Positions 1 through 12,653 of a stretch of 64,000 nucleotides of DNA are shown here, piece by piece (position 1 is the stretch's first letter; each line of letters starts with the position of its first letter). A program made the translations under genes and the position numbers. The notes under the pieces are model-generated. The model made no database searches. It was not told the DNA's origin and was given only the letters and a program-made list of their open reading frames with translations. This stretch comes from Morella rubra (lineage: Eukaryota > Streptophyta > Magnoliopsida > Fagales > Myricaceae). The stretch spans positions 11,672,328 through 11,736,327 of the forward strand of contig CM025854.1 of NCBI GenBank assembly GCA_003952965.2, written 5' to 3'.

Positions 1-674
1 CAATGAAACGCACAGATCACCAAGCGATTGATTGCTAAGAAAACGATCAATCGCTAGTTAATTAAAACGTTACGCTTCATACTGATCGATCGCTTTGGTG
101 TGCGCGATTGATAGATCGCGCCTTCTAAAACGCACAGCATAACGCATCAATCGATCGTTTGAAGAAACGATCGATAGGCCCCACATCGAAACACACAATT
201 TAGAGGGACTGCTCAATCGCTCATTAATGCATCGATCGGTCCCTAATCAAACAAAACAATTGTTCGGTTAATTTAGCTAATCAATAGTTGGACTCAGTAC
301 CTACAAAGCAATTGATCGCCTATGAAGGCAATGGATCGGTACGGAACGAAAACACAAACATTATAAAACCCCAAAACAGGCCCAAAATCACCCAAAACAA
401 TCCTAAACTCTTAAAACATACATCAACAATAAAATAAATACATTTTACGGACCTAAATGGATGATATAGCAAATTAGAAAACGTAAACTAAAAACTTTAC
501 AACTGCTTAATATAGCTTAAAAAATAATTTAAGTACGTACCTTTGACGTAGATGACAATGAAGGATGATTCCACGCACTTTGGAAGACAATGCAGCACGA
601 AATGGCTCCTTGCAATTTGAGAGGATTCGAGAGATTTCGTGGAGAGATAACCGGTAAAAATGACTTTGGTGGTT

Positions 675-1262
675 TCATATAAACCTTCGCGCCGATCGAT
701 CAGTACTCACTTGACGATCAATCGCTAGATTTTTAACACGTGGCGTTCTGCCATTCATTGAAACAACAATTGATCGCTCCCACAGCTATCGAACGGCGAT
801 TTAAAAAAAGTGATGGTTACGCTTACCAATTGATCGTCACATCTTATCAATCGATCGGTAATTCGTAAAACATGGCAAACTTCCAATCGTCGAATCAGTG
901 ATTGATCGGTAACATTAACAAATTGATCGTTGCTTCATTATTACGGTTCGCTTACAGATCGATCGACGTTTTGCATTTAAGATGGTTATCTAACCAATAA
1001 CTGATTGTCAAAGTCACGTGTTTATTGATAACCGATCGATTGGTTGTTAAACAACGATTGATCGGTTGGGGTGACGATGTAATTTCATTGCCAAAACTCT
1101 TTGCATTTAGTGACGGAGCATTTCGTCACAAAAGGAACGATCGATCGGCAATGTATGAAACTTTTCGTACAAATTAACTTTTTAGTGATGACAATTTTAT
1201 GTGTGTCAAAATTGACGAAAATTAGTTATGAAAGTCCTAGCATTCGTCACTACACTAAAACT
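675..1262 (+). repeat. CACTA subterminal direct repeat, copy A
   Basis: This copy matches 1531-2160 in the same orientation, offset by about 850 bp. Long identical runs include the stretch starting CAGTACTCACTTGACGATC. Copy A has many small deletions relative to copy B and lacks the terminal CACTACTAG. It looks like a decayed internal duplicate of the transposon end. Confidence 0.85.
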
Positions 1263-1530
1263 TAGTGTCTTTCTAAAAATGATGACCTATTTACGGCTGT
1301 ATTACTCATATAGTAAATATTTTATGTCACGAGAAATGGGACGATAAATGCTTAGTGCGAAACTAAATTTTACTCGAAGTTCGCCATTAATATTCAATAA
1401 ATCGTCATACCGAGAATTATGAATTATTTTCTAACATTCCATAAGTAAGGACAAATAGCAAAAATATACGAACCTTGAAATTTGAGGAGCACTCTAAAAG
1501 AAATAGAAGTGAACCTTGTAAAAACTGGCA

Positions 1531-2160
1531 TCATATAAACCTATCGATCAGTACTCACTTGACGATCAATCGCTAGATTTTTAACACGTGGCGTTCTGCC
1601 ATTCATTGAAACAACAATTGATCGCTCCCACAGCTATCGAACGGCGATTTAAAAAAAGTGATGGTTACGCTTACCAATTGATCGTCACATCTTATCAATC
1701 GATCGGTAATTCGTAAAACATGGCAAACTTCCAATCGTCGAATCAGTGATTGATCGGTAACATTAACAAATCGATCGTTGCTTCATTCAATCGACGGTTT
1801 CGCTTACAGATCGATCGACGTTTTGCATTTACAGATGGTTACTCTAACCAATCAACTGATTGTCAAAGCCACGTGTTTATTGATAACCGATCGATTGGTT
1901 GTTAAACAACGATTGATCGGTTGGGGTGACGATGTAATTTCATTGCCAAAATCTTTGCATTTAGTGACGGAGCATTTCGTCACAAAAGGAACGATCGATC
2001 GGCATGTAATGAAACTTTTCGTCACAAAAAATTAACTTTTAGTGATGACAATTTTATTTTGTCACACATAAACCTTTAGTGTGACGAAAATTAGTTTCGT
2101 CACGAAAAATCCTTTTTTAGCGAAAATAGCATTTCGTCACTTTCATCACTAAAACTCAAT
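1531..2160 (+). repeat. CACTA subterminal direct repeat, copy B
   Basis: This is the better preserved copy of the repeat at 675-1262 and it leads straight into the CACTA terminus at 2172. It contains paired TTAGTG and CGTCAC subterminal motifs. Confidence 0.85.
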
Positions 2161-2341
2161 TTTCTAGTAGTGTAAGTATGTGAGAATTATTAAAAACACT
2201 ACCAGAAGAAAATGCGCCTCTAGAAATAGATACGAACCTATCTTACTGGCATGTATTCACTCAAAAGTCAAGAAAAAAGTTGCTTGTGCAACTTTAAAGT
2301 ATCAAAATAATCTTAAATATGGGTCACAACTACGACATTTG

Positions 2342-3589
2342 TTAAAGTTATAACTACAAAAAATTAATTTAGCAATTCTCTTTGTTTTTCAAGAATTCTT
2401 AAAAAATCATCAGTTCTATCGATCTCACAATCTCAAGAATTCCACAATAGCAGCCAAATGTTCTGCCTCCTTCCTCTCCACACTCACAACTATCGTAGGG
2501 TTTTCTGAGTTTGATGGCCAACTCTAAAACTAACAATTAGGGTAGACTATCTCATAGCTATCCTTTTATATGAAAACCCTAGTTGTGATAATGCGTGGGA
2601 TCGTTAGGGATCTCAAATCTCGCCGTAGGATCACATGGAAAAACTCTTTTTCATTAACTCCTTATATTCTTTTATTCCAAATTTAGGCTTCTACTAATTG
2701 TAATCATGTCATCAACATATTACAATTCACCCCCGAGAATTTGAGATTGATTTGTGAAATCTTTTTGCTAACAATTATACGTTTATTTATCCTTCCACCA
2801 TACTATATTCCATATGAGCTAATAGACTGAATATTATCATTGATAAAATCTAGCTTATATAATTCTTAATTTTATAATCTGTAACTCGTTGGACTCTCAA
2901 ATTGTTTCAAAATAATTTCACAAATAAATATATATATATATTAATTTTGAAAATATTTTCACAAAATTCCTCTACCAGAGATTTCTTTTTCTCAAGTCCA
3001 ACCCTATACAGATATACTTGAATATACTATCTCATGAAAGAAACTGGTAAATTCATTATTGTGCATTTATACAAACTCATTTATCATGCACAAGACCCAA
3101 CGTTATCTAGAATATTTGACTTAAAAAGATCATCACCAAATGACTTGTCAGAAGTACAAGTACACAAAAAAAAATTGCACAAACCTCTCAGGTCTAAGGA
3201 TATCATAAACAAATTGTGTTGAATACCTTCTCAACATCAATGATCACTTCCAGAAGGTATCCATATTTGATCTCGTTCAGTGCATGTACTCTTACATGCA
3301 CCCACTCGTTTGCTTAAGGTCACCACCTCAATGACTGAGTACATCATCCTATTTAATAGAGGCACAACAAGTATAGACCTATTGTACATAAATATGTACC
3401 TTGGTCTAGAACAAAAGTCATACTCCCCGCCTTTGATTCATTAACATTATATGATTTTTCTACAATGTCACTCAATAATAACCATGTAACATCTTATGTC
3501 ACAACATATTACCTAATATAATAAATATAAACATGTGCATCTAAATAACAATTATCTAGAATAATGATTTTTAGAGCATACTTCTTACA
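2342..3589 (-). repeat. 3' LTR of the outer copia element
   Basis: This LTR aligns along its length with 21874-24721 (minus its insertion) and with the solo copy 25509-27306. On the minus strand it starts TGTAAGAAGTATGC right after the polypurine tract. Its other tip reads TT where the solo copy 25509-27306 has TG. Its length is about 1.25 kb. Confidence 0.85.
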
Positions 3590-3602
3590 ATCTCCCACTT
3601 GC
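3590..3602 (-). other. Polypurine tract of the outer copia element
   Basis: The minus strand reads GCAAGTGGGAGAT directly before the LTR start TGTAAG. This is the standard position and composition of a copia plus-strand primer. Confidence 0.75.
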
Positions 3603-5720
3603 ACTAAAAAACATTCATACAGGTATCTCATACCCATATATCCTTTTCTATGCAATTTGCCTTTTAATGGTGGAGTTATCAGTTGTAACCAACTTACAAC
3701 TTCTCCAACCCATGTACCTTTACCCAATGTACATACACAAATCCAAAATTGATAAAACTATCAATTATACTTAAATTTGTATATCCTTGGACATCCATAA
3801 ATTCTCAACTCCAAACACTAGCAAGTAGCATTTAATACTTCTCAAGTACTTGAGAATATGCTTTATCGTTGTCTAGCATTAAGGGCCTATGTCAAATAAA
3901 TATCATTCATAATGCTGACTACATGACTTATATATGGCCTTATCTCTCTCTTCTTGGAGAGATGAAATTATGCCTAAAAGGTAAAACCTTTCTTTGGCAT
4001 CCTTTAAACCATCACTTTCCAATACTTGTCAATGTAGTCCCAAAAACTTATTTTCTTGGTTTCCAAACAATTTGATTCCAAAAACTTGGAACACTTCCAA
4101 AGGTCTTTGACTTGAAAAATGGTTCATCAACCATCTTTTCATTGATGACATCTCCAAGATGTCATTTCCAATGAGTGGTATATCACTAACATAAGAACTA
4201 AAAATATTACTAAACTCCCACTGACTTCTTGTCAACACAAGGTACATCCATGTTTCATGAAAAATCAAACTATTTGATCATCTCATTAAAATGGATTCTC
4301 ACATAATGATCTTGAGTTCTGAAGTATTGAGACTCATCAGTAAGTTTAGTAACATCCATATTCAATTGATCTAATCTACCCTTCTATTAGCTTAGCTGAT
4401 TGTTTCATCAAGAACTGTCATGCTTTCGCTTCCACTTAGACGTATTCCTTTTAAAAATAATAATAATAATATTCCTACTAATAATCACTACTAGTTCATT
4501 TGAGCTTATCAAATAATATCTAATGAACAAGTAATTCAAACATTTGCTTATCTTCCACTGAACAACATCATAGAAAGTTCAGCATAATATTTTCGCAACA
4601 CTATTGTGCTGTGGTGTGGCAAGGGAATTAACTCAGATATGATGCTTCTATCTCAAAAATAAGTTCGAAACTTATCGAAATGACTGAGTATCTTGATCAT
4701 TTCTAGTTAGTTTTCCACTTCAATCCAAAATTCTTTAAACTTTTCAAAGATTTCAGACTTGTATTTCATCAGGTACAATTAACTATACTTGGAATAATAA
4801 TCATCACTGAAAGCGATGAAACAAGAAAAACCATTCTCTGATTATATGGTCAAAAACACCACATATATTAATGTGCATTAGCTCTATAATTTTGTAATTC
4901 TAACTTCTTTTATTTTAAAAGAATTCTTGGTCATCTTTATTGCACCAAAAGCAAAGAAAAATCAGGTAAGGTTTGACCTTCATAAGGTTCAAAGACCCAT
5001 ACTTCATTAATCTGATGATCATATCCAGATTAGCATGACCAAGTGTTAGATGCCACATATTAGTGAGATTTGCATCCCTCTTTCGCTTTAGAGTTACATC
5101 ATTAACATTAGAATCTTTTTGAATTTATTCATAGAGTCCTCAATATTTTCCAAGAAAAAAAAATATAAATCATCAATATTAGTACCAAAAGGAATAAACT
5201 CTTTGCATTTTAAACTTTTGGGAAAAAAGAAATCACATTTCTATGAAATTTTGTACATGTAAAGATAATTTCCAAAAACAAAATTTTATTCTTTTGTAGA
5301 CTCTTATAAATAATACCAATGACGATTGCTCAACACTTGCAATTATTCTCATCTTCTACACAATTTCATTTTCATTTAATCTCTGGGTTTCCTTAAACCC
5401 TTGCAACTTATTGCAAAAGTGAGATATAGTGTCCAAAAGGACATACAAATAATTTAATGGACAATACATTAAATTGACTTTAATGATAAGTATACCTTCA
5501 GTAGGATTCCTTTTTCCAATAAATATATCTTGGCCCAGTCTAAAATCATCACACAAAAGGTATAAGAATCTACAAAACATATAAAGTTAATCCACATGTA
5601 CATATAATAATCCATTAGGTTCAGGTTTTTGAACAACTAATGGTACCTTCCACTATGACACATCAATCAAATAAATCTCGAATATAACATTTATATTCAG
5701 TGTCAATTGTAGGTATCAAG
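3603..5720 (-). pseudogene. Copia pol remnants (integrase, RT, RNase H)
   Basis: Reading right to left on the minus strand, several copia signatures survive in broken frames. A GAG-pre-integrase motif lies near 5000-5050 (in the mirror copy at 10424-10504 it reads WHLTLGHANLDMIIRL). An integrase core fragment lies near 4700-4850 (FSDDYYSKYS-like, then MKYKSEIFEKFKEFWIEVEN). An RT fragment lies within 4029-4268 (YVSDIPLIGNDILEMSSMKRW, the degenerate YVDD region). An RNase H-proximal motif lies near 3790-3880 (WTTIKHILKYLRSIKC). Stops and large gaps separate them. The order agrees with copia (integrase before RT). Confidence 0.75.
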
Positions 5721-7830
5721 AATTTTTACTTTTTGTAACATGATCCTATTTTAGTAACCATGCAACAACTTGTAAAAATAAATAGAAACTATCTGTCACG
5801 AATTATCTCATGTCTCATACAATATGTATGTAAATATTCGTGACCCTTGATTTCCTTTTGACCACCAAATAAACACAATATTCACTATTTTAGTGTATGT
5901 GTTTATTTAGTTAAGTGCAACCATTGTCTAAACGATATGTAATTTTGCAATGGGTTGGCATTGCTTTTTCAGTCAACACCCCCATTCCGCATACACCCAC
6001 ATTTATCTTCTAAAAACAATAAATGGACAAATTATAAAATCAAGAAATTGGAATCCCCTATTTTAGCTTTCATCCAACACTTAATAAAATAGAATTTCAC
6101 TTACCAACAATGGGGGGTCATGGGTTTAGTTTACTCTAAACAATCCCATTTAGAACTTGCATTTAAAATTTTACAAAAATATTTAATAATTGTTTTTTTA
6201 GTCAACCGATCAAATTGGGTCAACGCGGTCAAACCAGGTTGGTCAACAGATCGGCCTGAGTTGACCCACTGACCCATCAGTCCAGGTCCAACCCAGTCGA
6301 TGCTAGATAGCGGTCCGGGTCATGACTCTGACAGAATCTGCTTCGTGGTCTAGGTCTAACCAGGACCGTATCAAGTGGTCTGGGTCTAACCCAAACCTAG
6401 GCTGGGTTCACGAACCCGGGTCCAACTTGGTCAGTGACCCATGGTCCAAAGTCGCACAGGCTACCATGGCCATAATCCTATTCAGCCATGGCTGGCTCCA
6501 CAAGGCCCAGCCCATGCGGTATCCCTCTCTCCATTTTCCTTTTCTTTTCTTTTTTTAAAGGATTGGGTTTTATGGGCCAACCCAAAAAGTCTTTTTTTTT
6601 TTCAATAAAACAGGCCGGTCCAATTTCTTTTAAAAAACAAAAAATACAGGCGTACAACTTTTAAAAGATTTTGGGCCAAACTTTTAAAACAAAAAACAAC
6701 CCAACTTAAAAAAAAAGGATAAAAACTTAAAAACCAACTATTGGGCTAATGGGTTGGGTAGGGCACAAAGTTGCCCTACACACCCGGCCCAAATGTGCGA
6801 CTGATAGTCTTAAACTCTACCACAAGTGCATGGGTCCACAAGTAAAATAGGGCAAAAAGAGTATCATTTCATGGAGATTCAAGTACCAATTATAAAATTT
6901 CCTTTATTATTTAGACGATCCTAAATCGATGTGAATGACTATGAATTTTTAACTTGAAAAATCAAATATTAAAGATTCCTAGGGCTTGGATTTCATCAAT
7001 TGAATTTTTTCAATGAGTTTAAATATGATTGTCTGCATTAATGTTTTGTTAATCACAATGACCGAATTCTTTTTATGTGATATCCTCTTTCAAGGTGTCT
7101 AGATCACATCATATGCTCTGTGAAATCACCACTAAAATGAATTCACAACTAATATTAAACTTCAACTTTTTACTTCATTCAACATCTTAAGCAAATTCAT
7201 GGCTAAATTGCAAGAATGAAAACTTCAAATTGCAATTAACAGGGAATTAAATAGGCTTGGGGAAATATGTCAAAGAATGACTTAAAATTTATTTTTAAAT
7301 CCAACTCGTGATGAATTGGGTCGTTGATTTCATCACTTATAACACATTTCACCAAAGTGGACAAGTACCAAGTGACGATCCTAAATTCTATGGCTAGATT
7401 CTAATTTCATCAATTGAATTTCAATGAGTTTAAATATGAATTAATGTTTTGTTAATCTGAAATGTGATAAATATGAATGATACACAAAAGGGTTATTTAT
7501 TTTTAAATTACACTACCGAAGTCACAAGCATGCAATTCATTAAATTGCAATGTCATCAAATTTTAACGTCCTAGCCCTAGAATAAAAAAAACTGGCAAAT
7601 CGTAACTACTAAAACAATCTAAGTATTTTTCAAATATAAATTCAAATTTAACATCCTTAATAATAATTCAAAAACCAAAAACTAGAGAAAGAAGAAAAAC
7701 TCTGAAATTGTAGAAATTCTCAACTACGACGTCCTCCTCTGAATATCTTCTCCTCTCTCTATTTTTTATGTCTTTTCTCCTTTTATTTCATCTAAATTGA
7801 AATCAAAGTTTCCTCTCTTTTTTGTTTGAA
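4330..7830 (+). repeat. Giant imperfect palindrome, left arm
   Basis: This arm is the reverse complement of 7831-11021. It contains copia interior (4330-6796), the Athila target duplication and about 1 kb of the Athila 3' LTR (6802-7830). The 5900-7060 part is almost identical to its mirror. The 4330-5350 part differs by several small deletions in the other arm. The 7090-7570 part is scrambled relative to the mirror and to the other Athila LTR. Confidence 0.9.
5721..6796. other. Outer copia interior, non-coding segment
   Basis: This lies between the pol remnants and the Athila insertion point. It contains a stretch (6200-6450) with repeated GGGTC/GACCC words and a poly-T/poly-A zone. Before the Athila insertion it was continuous with 21263 onward. 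An open frame at 6322-6558 reappears in the mirror copy at 8842-9183, but it has no recognisable domain. Confidence 0.5.
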
Positions 7831-10800
7831 AATTTGAAAAGAGAATGATTTCAATGTTAGATGGAGGAAGAGTTTTAAAAGGAGAAAAGACATAAAAAAT
7901 AGAGAGAGGAGAAGATATTCAGAGGAGGACGTCGTAGTTGAGAATTTCTACAATTTCAGAGTTTTTCTTCTTTCTCTAGTTTTTGGTTTTTGAATTATTA
8001 TTAAGGATGTTAAATTTGAATTTATCTTTGAAAAATACTTAGATTGTTTTATAGTTACGATTTGCAGTTTTTTTTATTCTAGGGCTAGGACGTAGTAATT
8101 GAAGTTTTTATATGATTTGAGTGTAGATATAGTGAATATAATTTGTTAATTGCAATTTGATGATTTTGGTTTTCATTTTTGCAATTTACTGGCCATGAAT
8201 TGCATGCTTAAGATGTTGAATGAAGTAATGAAAGTTGAATTTTAATATTAGTTCGTGAATTCATCAAACTTTGGTAGTGTAATTTAGAAATAAATACACA
8301 CCCTTGTGACCTATATTCAATAATTTCACAGAGCATATGAACCTTATTATTTATGTGATCATGAAAGTAGACATAGAATTAATATAGGTATAGTGTTATA
8401 CCTTGAAAGAGGATATCACATAAAAAAGAATTCGGTCATTGTGATTAACAAAACATTAATGCAGACAATCATATTTAAACTCATTGAAAAAATTCAATTG
8501 ATGAAATCCAAGCCCTAGGAATCTTTAATATTTGATTTTTCAAGTTAAAAATTCATAGTCATTCACATCGATTTAGGATCGTCTAAATAATAAAGGAAAT
8601 TTTATAACTTGGTACTTGAATCTCCACTTTGGTGAAATGATACTCTTTTTGCCCTATTTTACTTGTCACACCCATGCACTTGTGGTAGAGTTTAGAGACT
8701 ATCAGTCGCACATTTGGGCCGGGTGTGTAGGGCAACTTTGTGCCCTACCCAACCCATTAGCCCAATAGTTGGTTTTTAAGTTTTTATCCTTTTTTTTTAA
8801 GTTGGGTTGTTTTTTGTTTTAAAAGTTTGGCCCAAAATCTTTTAAAAGTTGTACGCCTGTATTTTTTGTTTTTTAAAAGAAATTGGACCGGCCTGTTTTA
8901 TTGAAAAAAAAAAAGACTTTTTGGGTTGGCCCATAAAACCCAATCCTTTAAAAAAAGAAAAGAAAAGGAAATGGAGAGAGGGATACCGCATGGGCTGGGC
9001 CTTGTGGAGCCAGCCATGGCTGAATAGGATTATGGCCATGGTAGCCTGTGCGACTTTGGACCATGGGTCACTGACCAAGTTGGACCCGGGTTCGTGAACC
9101 CAGCCTAGGTTTGGGTTAGACCCAGACCACTTGATACGGTCCTGGTTAGACCTAGACCACGAAGCAGATTCTGTCAGAGTCATGACCCGGACCGCTATCT
9201 AGCATCGACTGGGTTGGACCTGGACTGATGGGTCAGTGGGTCAACTCAGGCCGATCTGTTGACCAACCTGGTTTGACCGCGTTGACCCAATTTGATCGGT
9301 TGACTAAAAAAACAATTATTAAATATTTTTGTAAAATTTTAAATGCAAGTTCTAAATGGGATTGTTTAGAGTAAACTAAACCCATGACCCCCCATTGTTG
9401 GTAAGTGAAATTCTATTTTATTAAGTGTTGGATGAAGCTAAAATAGGGGATTCAATTTCTTGATTTTATAATTTGTCCATTTATTGTTTTTAGAAGATAA
9501 ATGTGGGTGTATGCGGAATGGGGGTGTTGACTGAAAAAGCAATGCCAACCCATTGCAAAATTACATATCGTTTAGACAATGGTTGCACTTAACTAAATAA
9601 ACACATACACTAAAATAGTGAATATTGTGTTTATTTGGTGGTCAAAAGGAAATCAAGGGTCACGAATATTTACATACATATTGTATGAGACATGAGATGA
9701 ATTCGTGACAGATAGTTGCTATTTATTTTTACAAGTTGTTGCATGGTTACTAAAATAGGATCATGTTACAAAAGTAAAAATTCTTGATACCTACAATTGA
9801 CACTGAATATAAATGTTATATTCGAGATTTATTTGATTGATGTGTCATAGTGGAAGGTACCATTAGTTGTTCAAAAACCTGAACCTAATGGATTATTATA
9901 TGTACATGTGGATTAACTTTATATGTTTTGTAGATTCTTATACCTTTTGTGTGATGATTTTAGACTCCAAGATATATTTAAAAAAGGAATCCTACTGAAG
10001 GTATACTTATCATTAAAGTCAATTTAATGTATTGTCCATTAAATTATTTGTATGTCTTTTGGACACTATATCTCACTTTTGCAATAAGTTGCAAGGGTTT
10101 AAGGAAACCCAAGATTAAATGAAAATGAAATTGTGTAGAAGATGGAATAATTGCAAGTGTTGAGCAATCGTCATTGGTATTATTTATAAGAGTCTACAAA
10201 AGAATAAAATTTTGTTTTTGGAAATTATCTTTATGTACTAAAATTTCATAGAAATGTGATTTCTTTTTTCAAAAGTTTAAAATGCAAAGAGTTTATTGCT
10301 TTTGGTACTAATATTGATGATTTATATTTTTTTGAAAATATTGAGGACTCTATGAATAAATTGAAAAAGATAATGTTAATGATGCAACTCTAAAGGAAAG
10401 AGGGATGCAAATCTCACTATATGTGGCATCTAACACTTGGTCATGCTAATCTGGATATGATCATCAGATTAATGAAGTATGGGTCTTTGAACCTTATGAA
10501 GGTCAAACCTACCTGATTTTTTTTGCTTTTCAATAAAGATGACCAAGAATTCTTTTAAAATAAAAGAAGTTAAAACAAAATTCTAATGCACATTAATGTG
10601 GTGTTTTTACCATATAATCAGAGAATTTTTTCTTGTTTCATCAGTGACCAAGTCCTGATGAAATCAAGTCTGAATCTTTGAAAAGTTTAAAGAATTTTGG
10701 ATTGAAGTGGAAAACTAACCAAGATACTTATTTCGATAAGTTTCAAGAGATAGAAGCATCATATCTGAGTTAATTCCCTTGCCACACCACAGCACAATAG

Positions 10801-11646
10801 TGTTGCAAAATAGCTGAACTTTCTATGATGTTGTTCAGTGGAAGATAAGCAAATGTTTGAATTACTTGTTCATTAGATATTATTTGATAAGCTCAAATGA
10901 ACAGTAGTGATTATTAGTACCTAAGTGAAGCGAAAGCATTTCTTGATAAACATCAGCTAAGCTAATAGAAGGGTAGATTAGATCAATTGAATATGGATGT
11001 TACTAAACTTACTGATGAGTCAACTGAAACACACAAACGAGTGGGACTTTTCAGAGCTTTTCAATTTGAAAATAGATTTGAAATCCGAAATTCTAGGCTG
11101 ATTTTATTACCCTAATTCCAGCTGGATTTAGAGCATCAAAAATACATAATTTGGAGTTTTCTCCTTCAGGAAAGTTTTAGATCTCGTTCTCGGCTTTCCA
11201 ACCATCTGAGTTTACATTTTTCTGACTTCTAGAACTCCAGATAGACAAAAACCAAAACAGTGTCTGGTCTACTGTAACTTTCTGGACAGATTCGAACTTC
11301 TCCATTTTTTGTAGATTTTGAACTTCAAAATGGCAGAACTGGTTTTGGACTCTTCATAAAAGTTTTAGGTCTACATCTTAGCTTTCCAACAAGCAAAACG
11401 ACACCTGAATCTGAGGTCTGTAGCTCTAGTTATAATCCAAAAACCAAACAGTATTTTGTTTTTACAAGACCAATTCAACTAGGATTTGCTCTCATAGCTT
11501 AGCCCGAATTTTGCTCTTCCCATCAACTCAATTTCAATCTTATTAAATACCTGCAAACATCAAGAATTTAAGAATTAAATAAATATAAAAGACACTTAAA
11601 ATTCTAGACAAATGAGCTGAAAATGTGTGAAATAAATTCCACATCA
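6802..11646 (-). repeat. 3' LTR of the Athila-like element, split by inverted DNA
   Basis: The left piece (6802-7830) starts TGATAGTC. The right piece (11022-11646) ends CACATCA. Together they correspond to the intact LTR 19423-21257 minus roughly 0.15 kb around a CTTTTCAAATTT-rich tract. Between them sits the inverted copy 7831-11021. Confidence 0.85.
7831..11021 (-). repeat. Giant imperfect palindrome, right arm
   Basis: This is an inverted copy of 4330-7830 with the centre near 7790-7875. It carries LTR sequence in reversed orientation, the reverse complement of the GCGAC target site near 8707-8711, and the copia interior including the GAG-pre-integrase motif at 10424-10504. It stops at TGATGAGTC (11021), where the right part of the Athila LTR resumes after a short filler. 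In the LTR portion this arm keeps the gene order of the intact LTR at 19423-21257. Confidence 0.9.
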
Positions 11647-12653
11647 AATACCCCCAAACTTGAATATTTTTATCCTTAAGTAAAAGAAAAAATCATAAAA
11701 ATAAAGGCAAATACCAAAGTTTGGCTTAATTCATCACACCCAAAGAACCTATCATGCAGACATCAAATTTTTGACTTAGTACACAAACGATAGCAAATAA
11801 AGAAAAACTAAGCATACTCACATTCTCTAGTTCAAATTTCTATACATAATTCCAAACTCAATTATATCATGCAACCAACACAATTGAATCATGTAACAAC
11901 TCAACTTGCAATCATCCCTCTCACTACTACAAACAAGGTAGCCAACTAGAGAATATATTTTTATTTTTATTCTTTGTCTTCAAGTTGTCACTCGCGTTTT
12001 GAAGTAAATACAAGCATTTGTGATGGATGCACCCGGTTACTCAACAAGCCACACACTTAAAGTGCTTTTGCATACTCATATTTCAAGTTGCCGTTTGACG
12101 TAAAAGTAAACATTGATAATGAATACCCATAGTTACTAAGCAACTCAAAACATTAGAGTAGATAGAACTTTAAACATATTTAATCATTCAATTTTCTAAT
12201 TATTATCACTCTATTTACTTAAATCTTGTTTAGGACTAGATCAAAGGGGATAATCAAAAGAAAAGAATCACTCATCTTTTTATGCACACAACTCACACAA
12301 CTTTACAAGGAAAGATGTACTTCAATAATCTAAAAGAAAACAAGCATGCTTAACTTTACTTTATAAGATATCATCTATCCTAAATCAAAAATGTAATGCC
12401 TAACACAATAAAGAAACAAAAAGTATAATGTTAATCCTATTTAAGTCTCACTCAAGTGTAAGCCAGAATTTCGATTTTTTTTCCTATTTTTTTCAACTAA
12501 CACAACTAGCACCACAAGCACAATCATCAAGTATCTATCCCCCAAACTAAATTTTCACATTGTCCTCAATGTAAATGGGAAGAAGAAAAAAAATTGGAAG
12601 ACTAATACTCCCCTTTTTAGCAAAGCTAAACATGATGAATGTTTGAGTGAATT
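11647..12653 (-). other. Athila polypurine tract and 3' non-coding interior
   Basis: The minus strand reads AGTTTGGGGGTATT immediately before the 3' LTR (11647-11660), a typical Ty3/gypsy polypurine tract. The remaining kilobase is AT-rich with no open frame of note and no recognisable env-like domain. A second GGGGGAT-like tract lies near 12540. Confidence 0.7.

Larger units (their letters stand above)
1..2172. mobile_element. CACTA (En/Spm-like) transposon, partial, one terminus
   Basis: The right end reads, on the minus strand, as CACTACTAGAAAATTGAG, the usual CACTA terminal inverted repeat. Subterminal motifs of the form TTAGTGACGAAA and TTTCGTCAC follow in both orientations, as is typical of this superfamily. 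The interior (1-1000) is dense in GATCGATC-type words and holds no recognisable transposase. The other terminus is not in the window, so the left limit is only the window edge. The 3-bp target duplication cannot be tested because the partner end is missing. The region is probably non-autonomous or truncated. Confidence 0.65.

Noticed and set aside
6322..9183. Identical open frames at 6322-6558 (+) and 8842-9183 (-)
   Set aside because: They coincide only because they lie in mirrored palindrome arms. The translation is low-complexity with no domain, and one copy is truncated by a 1-bp difference.
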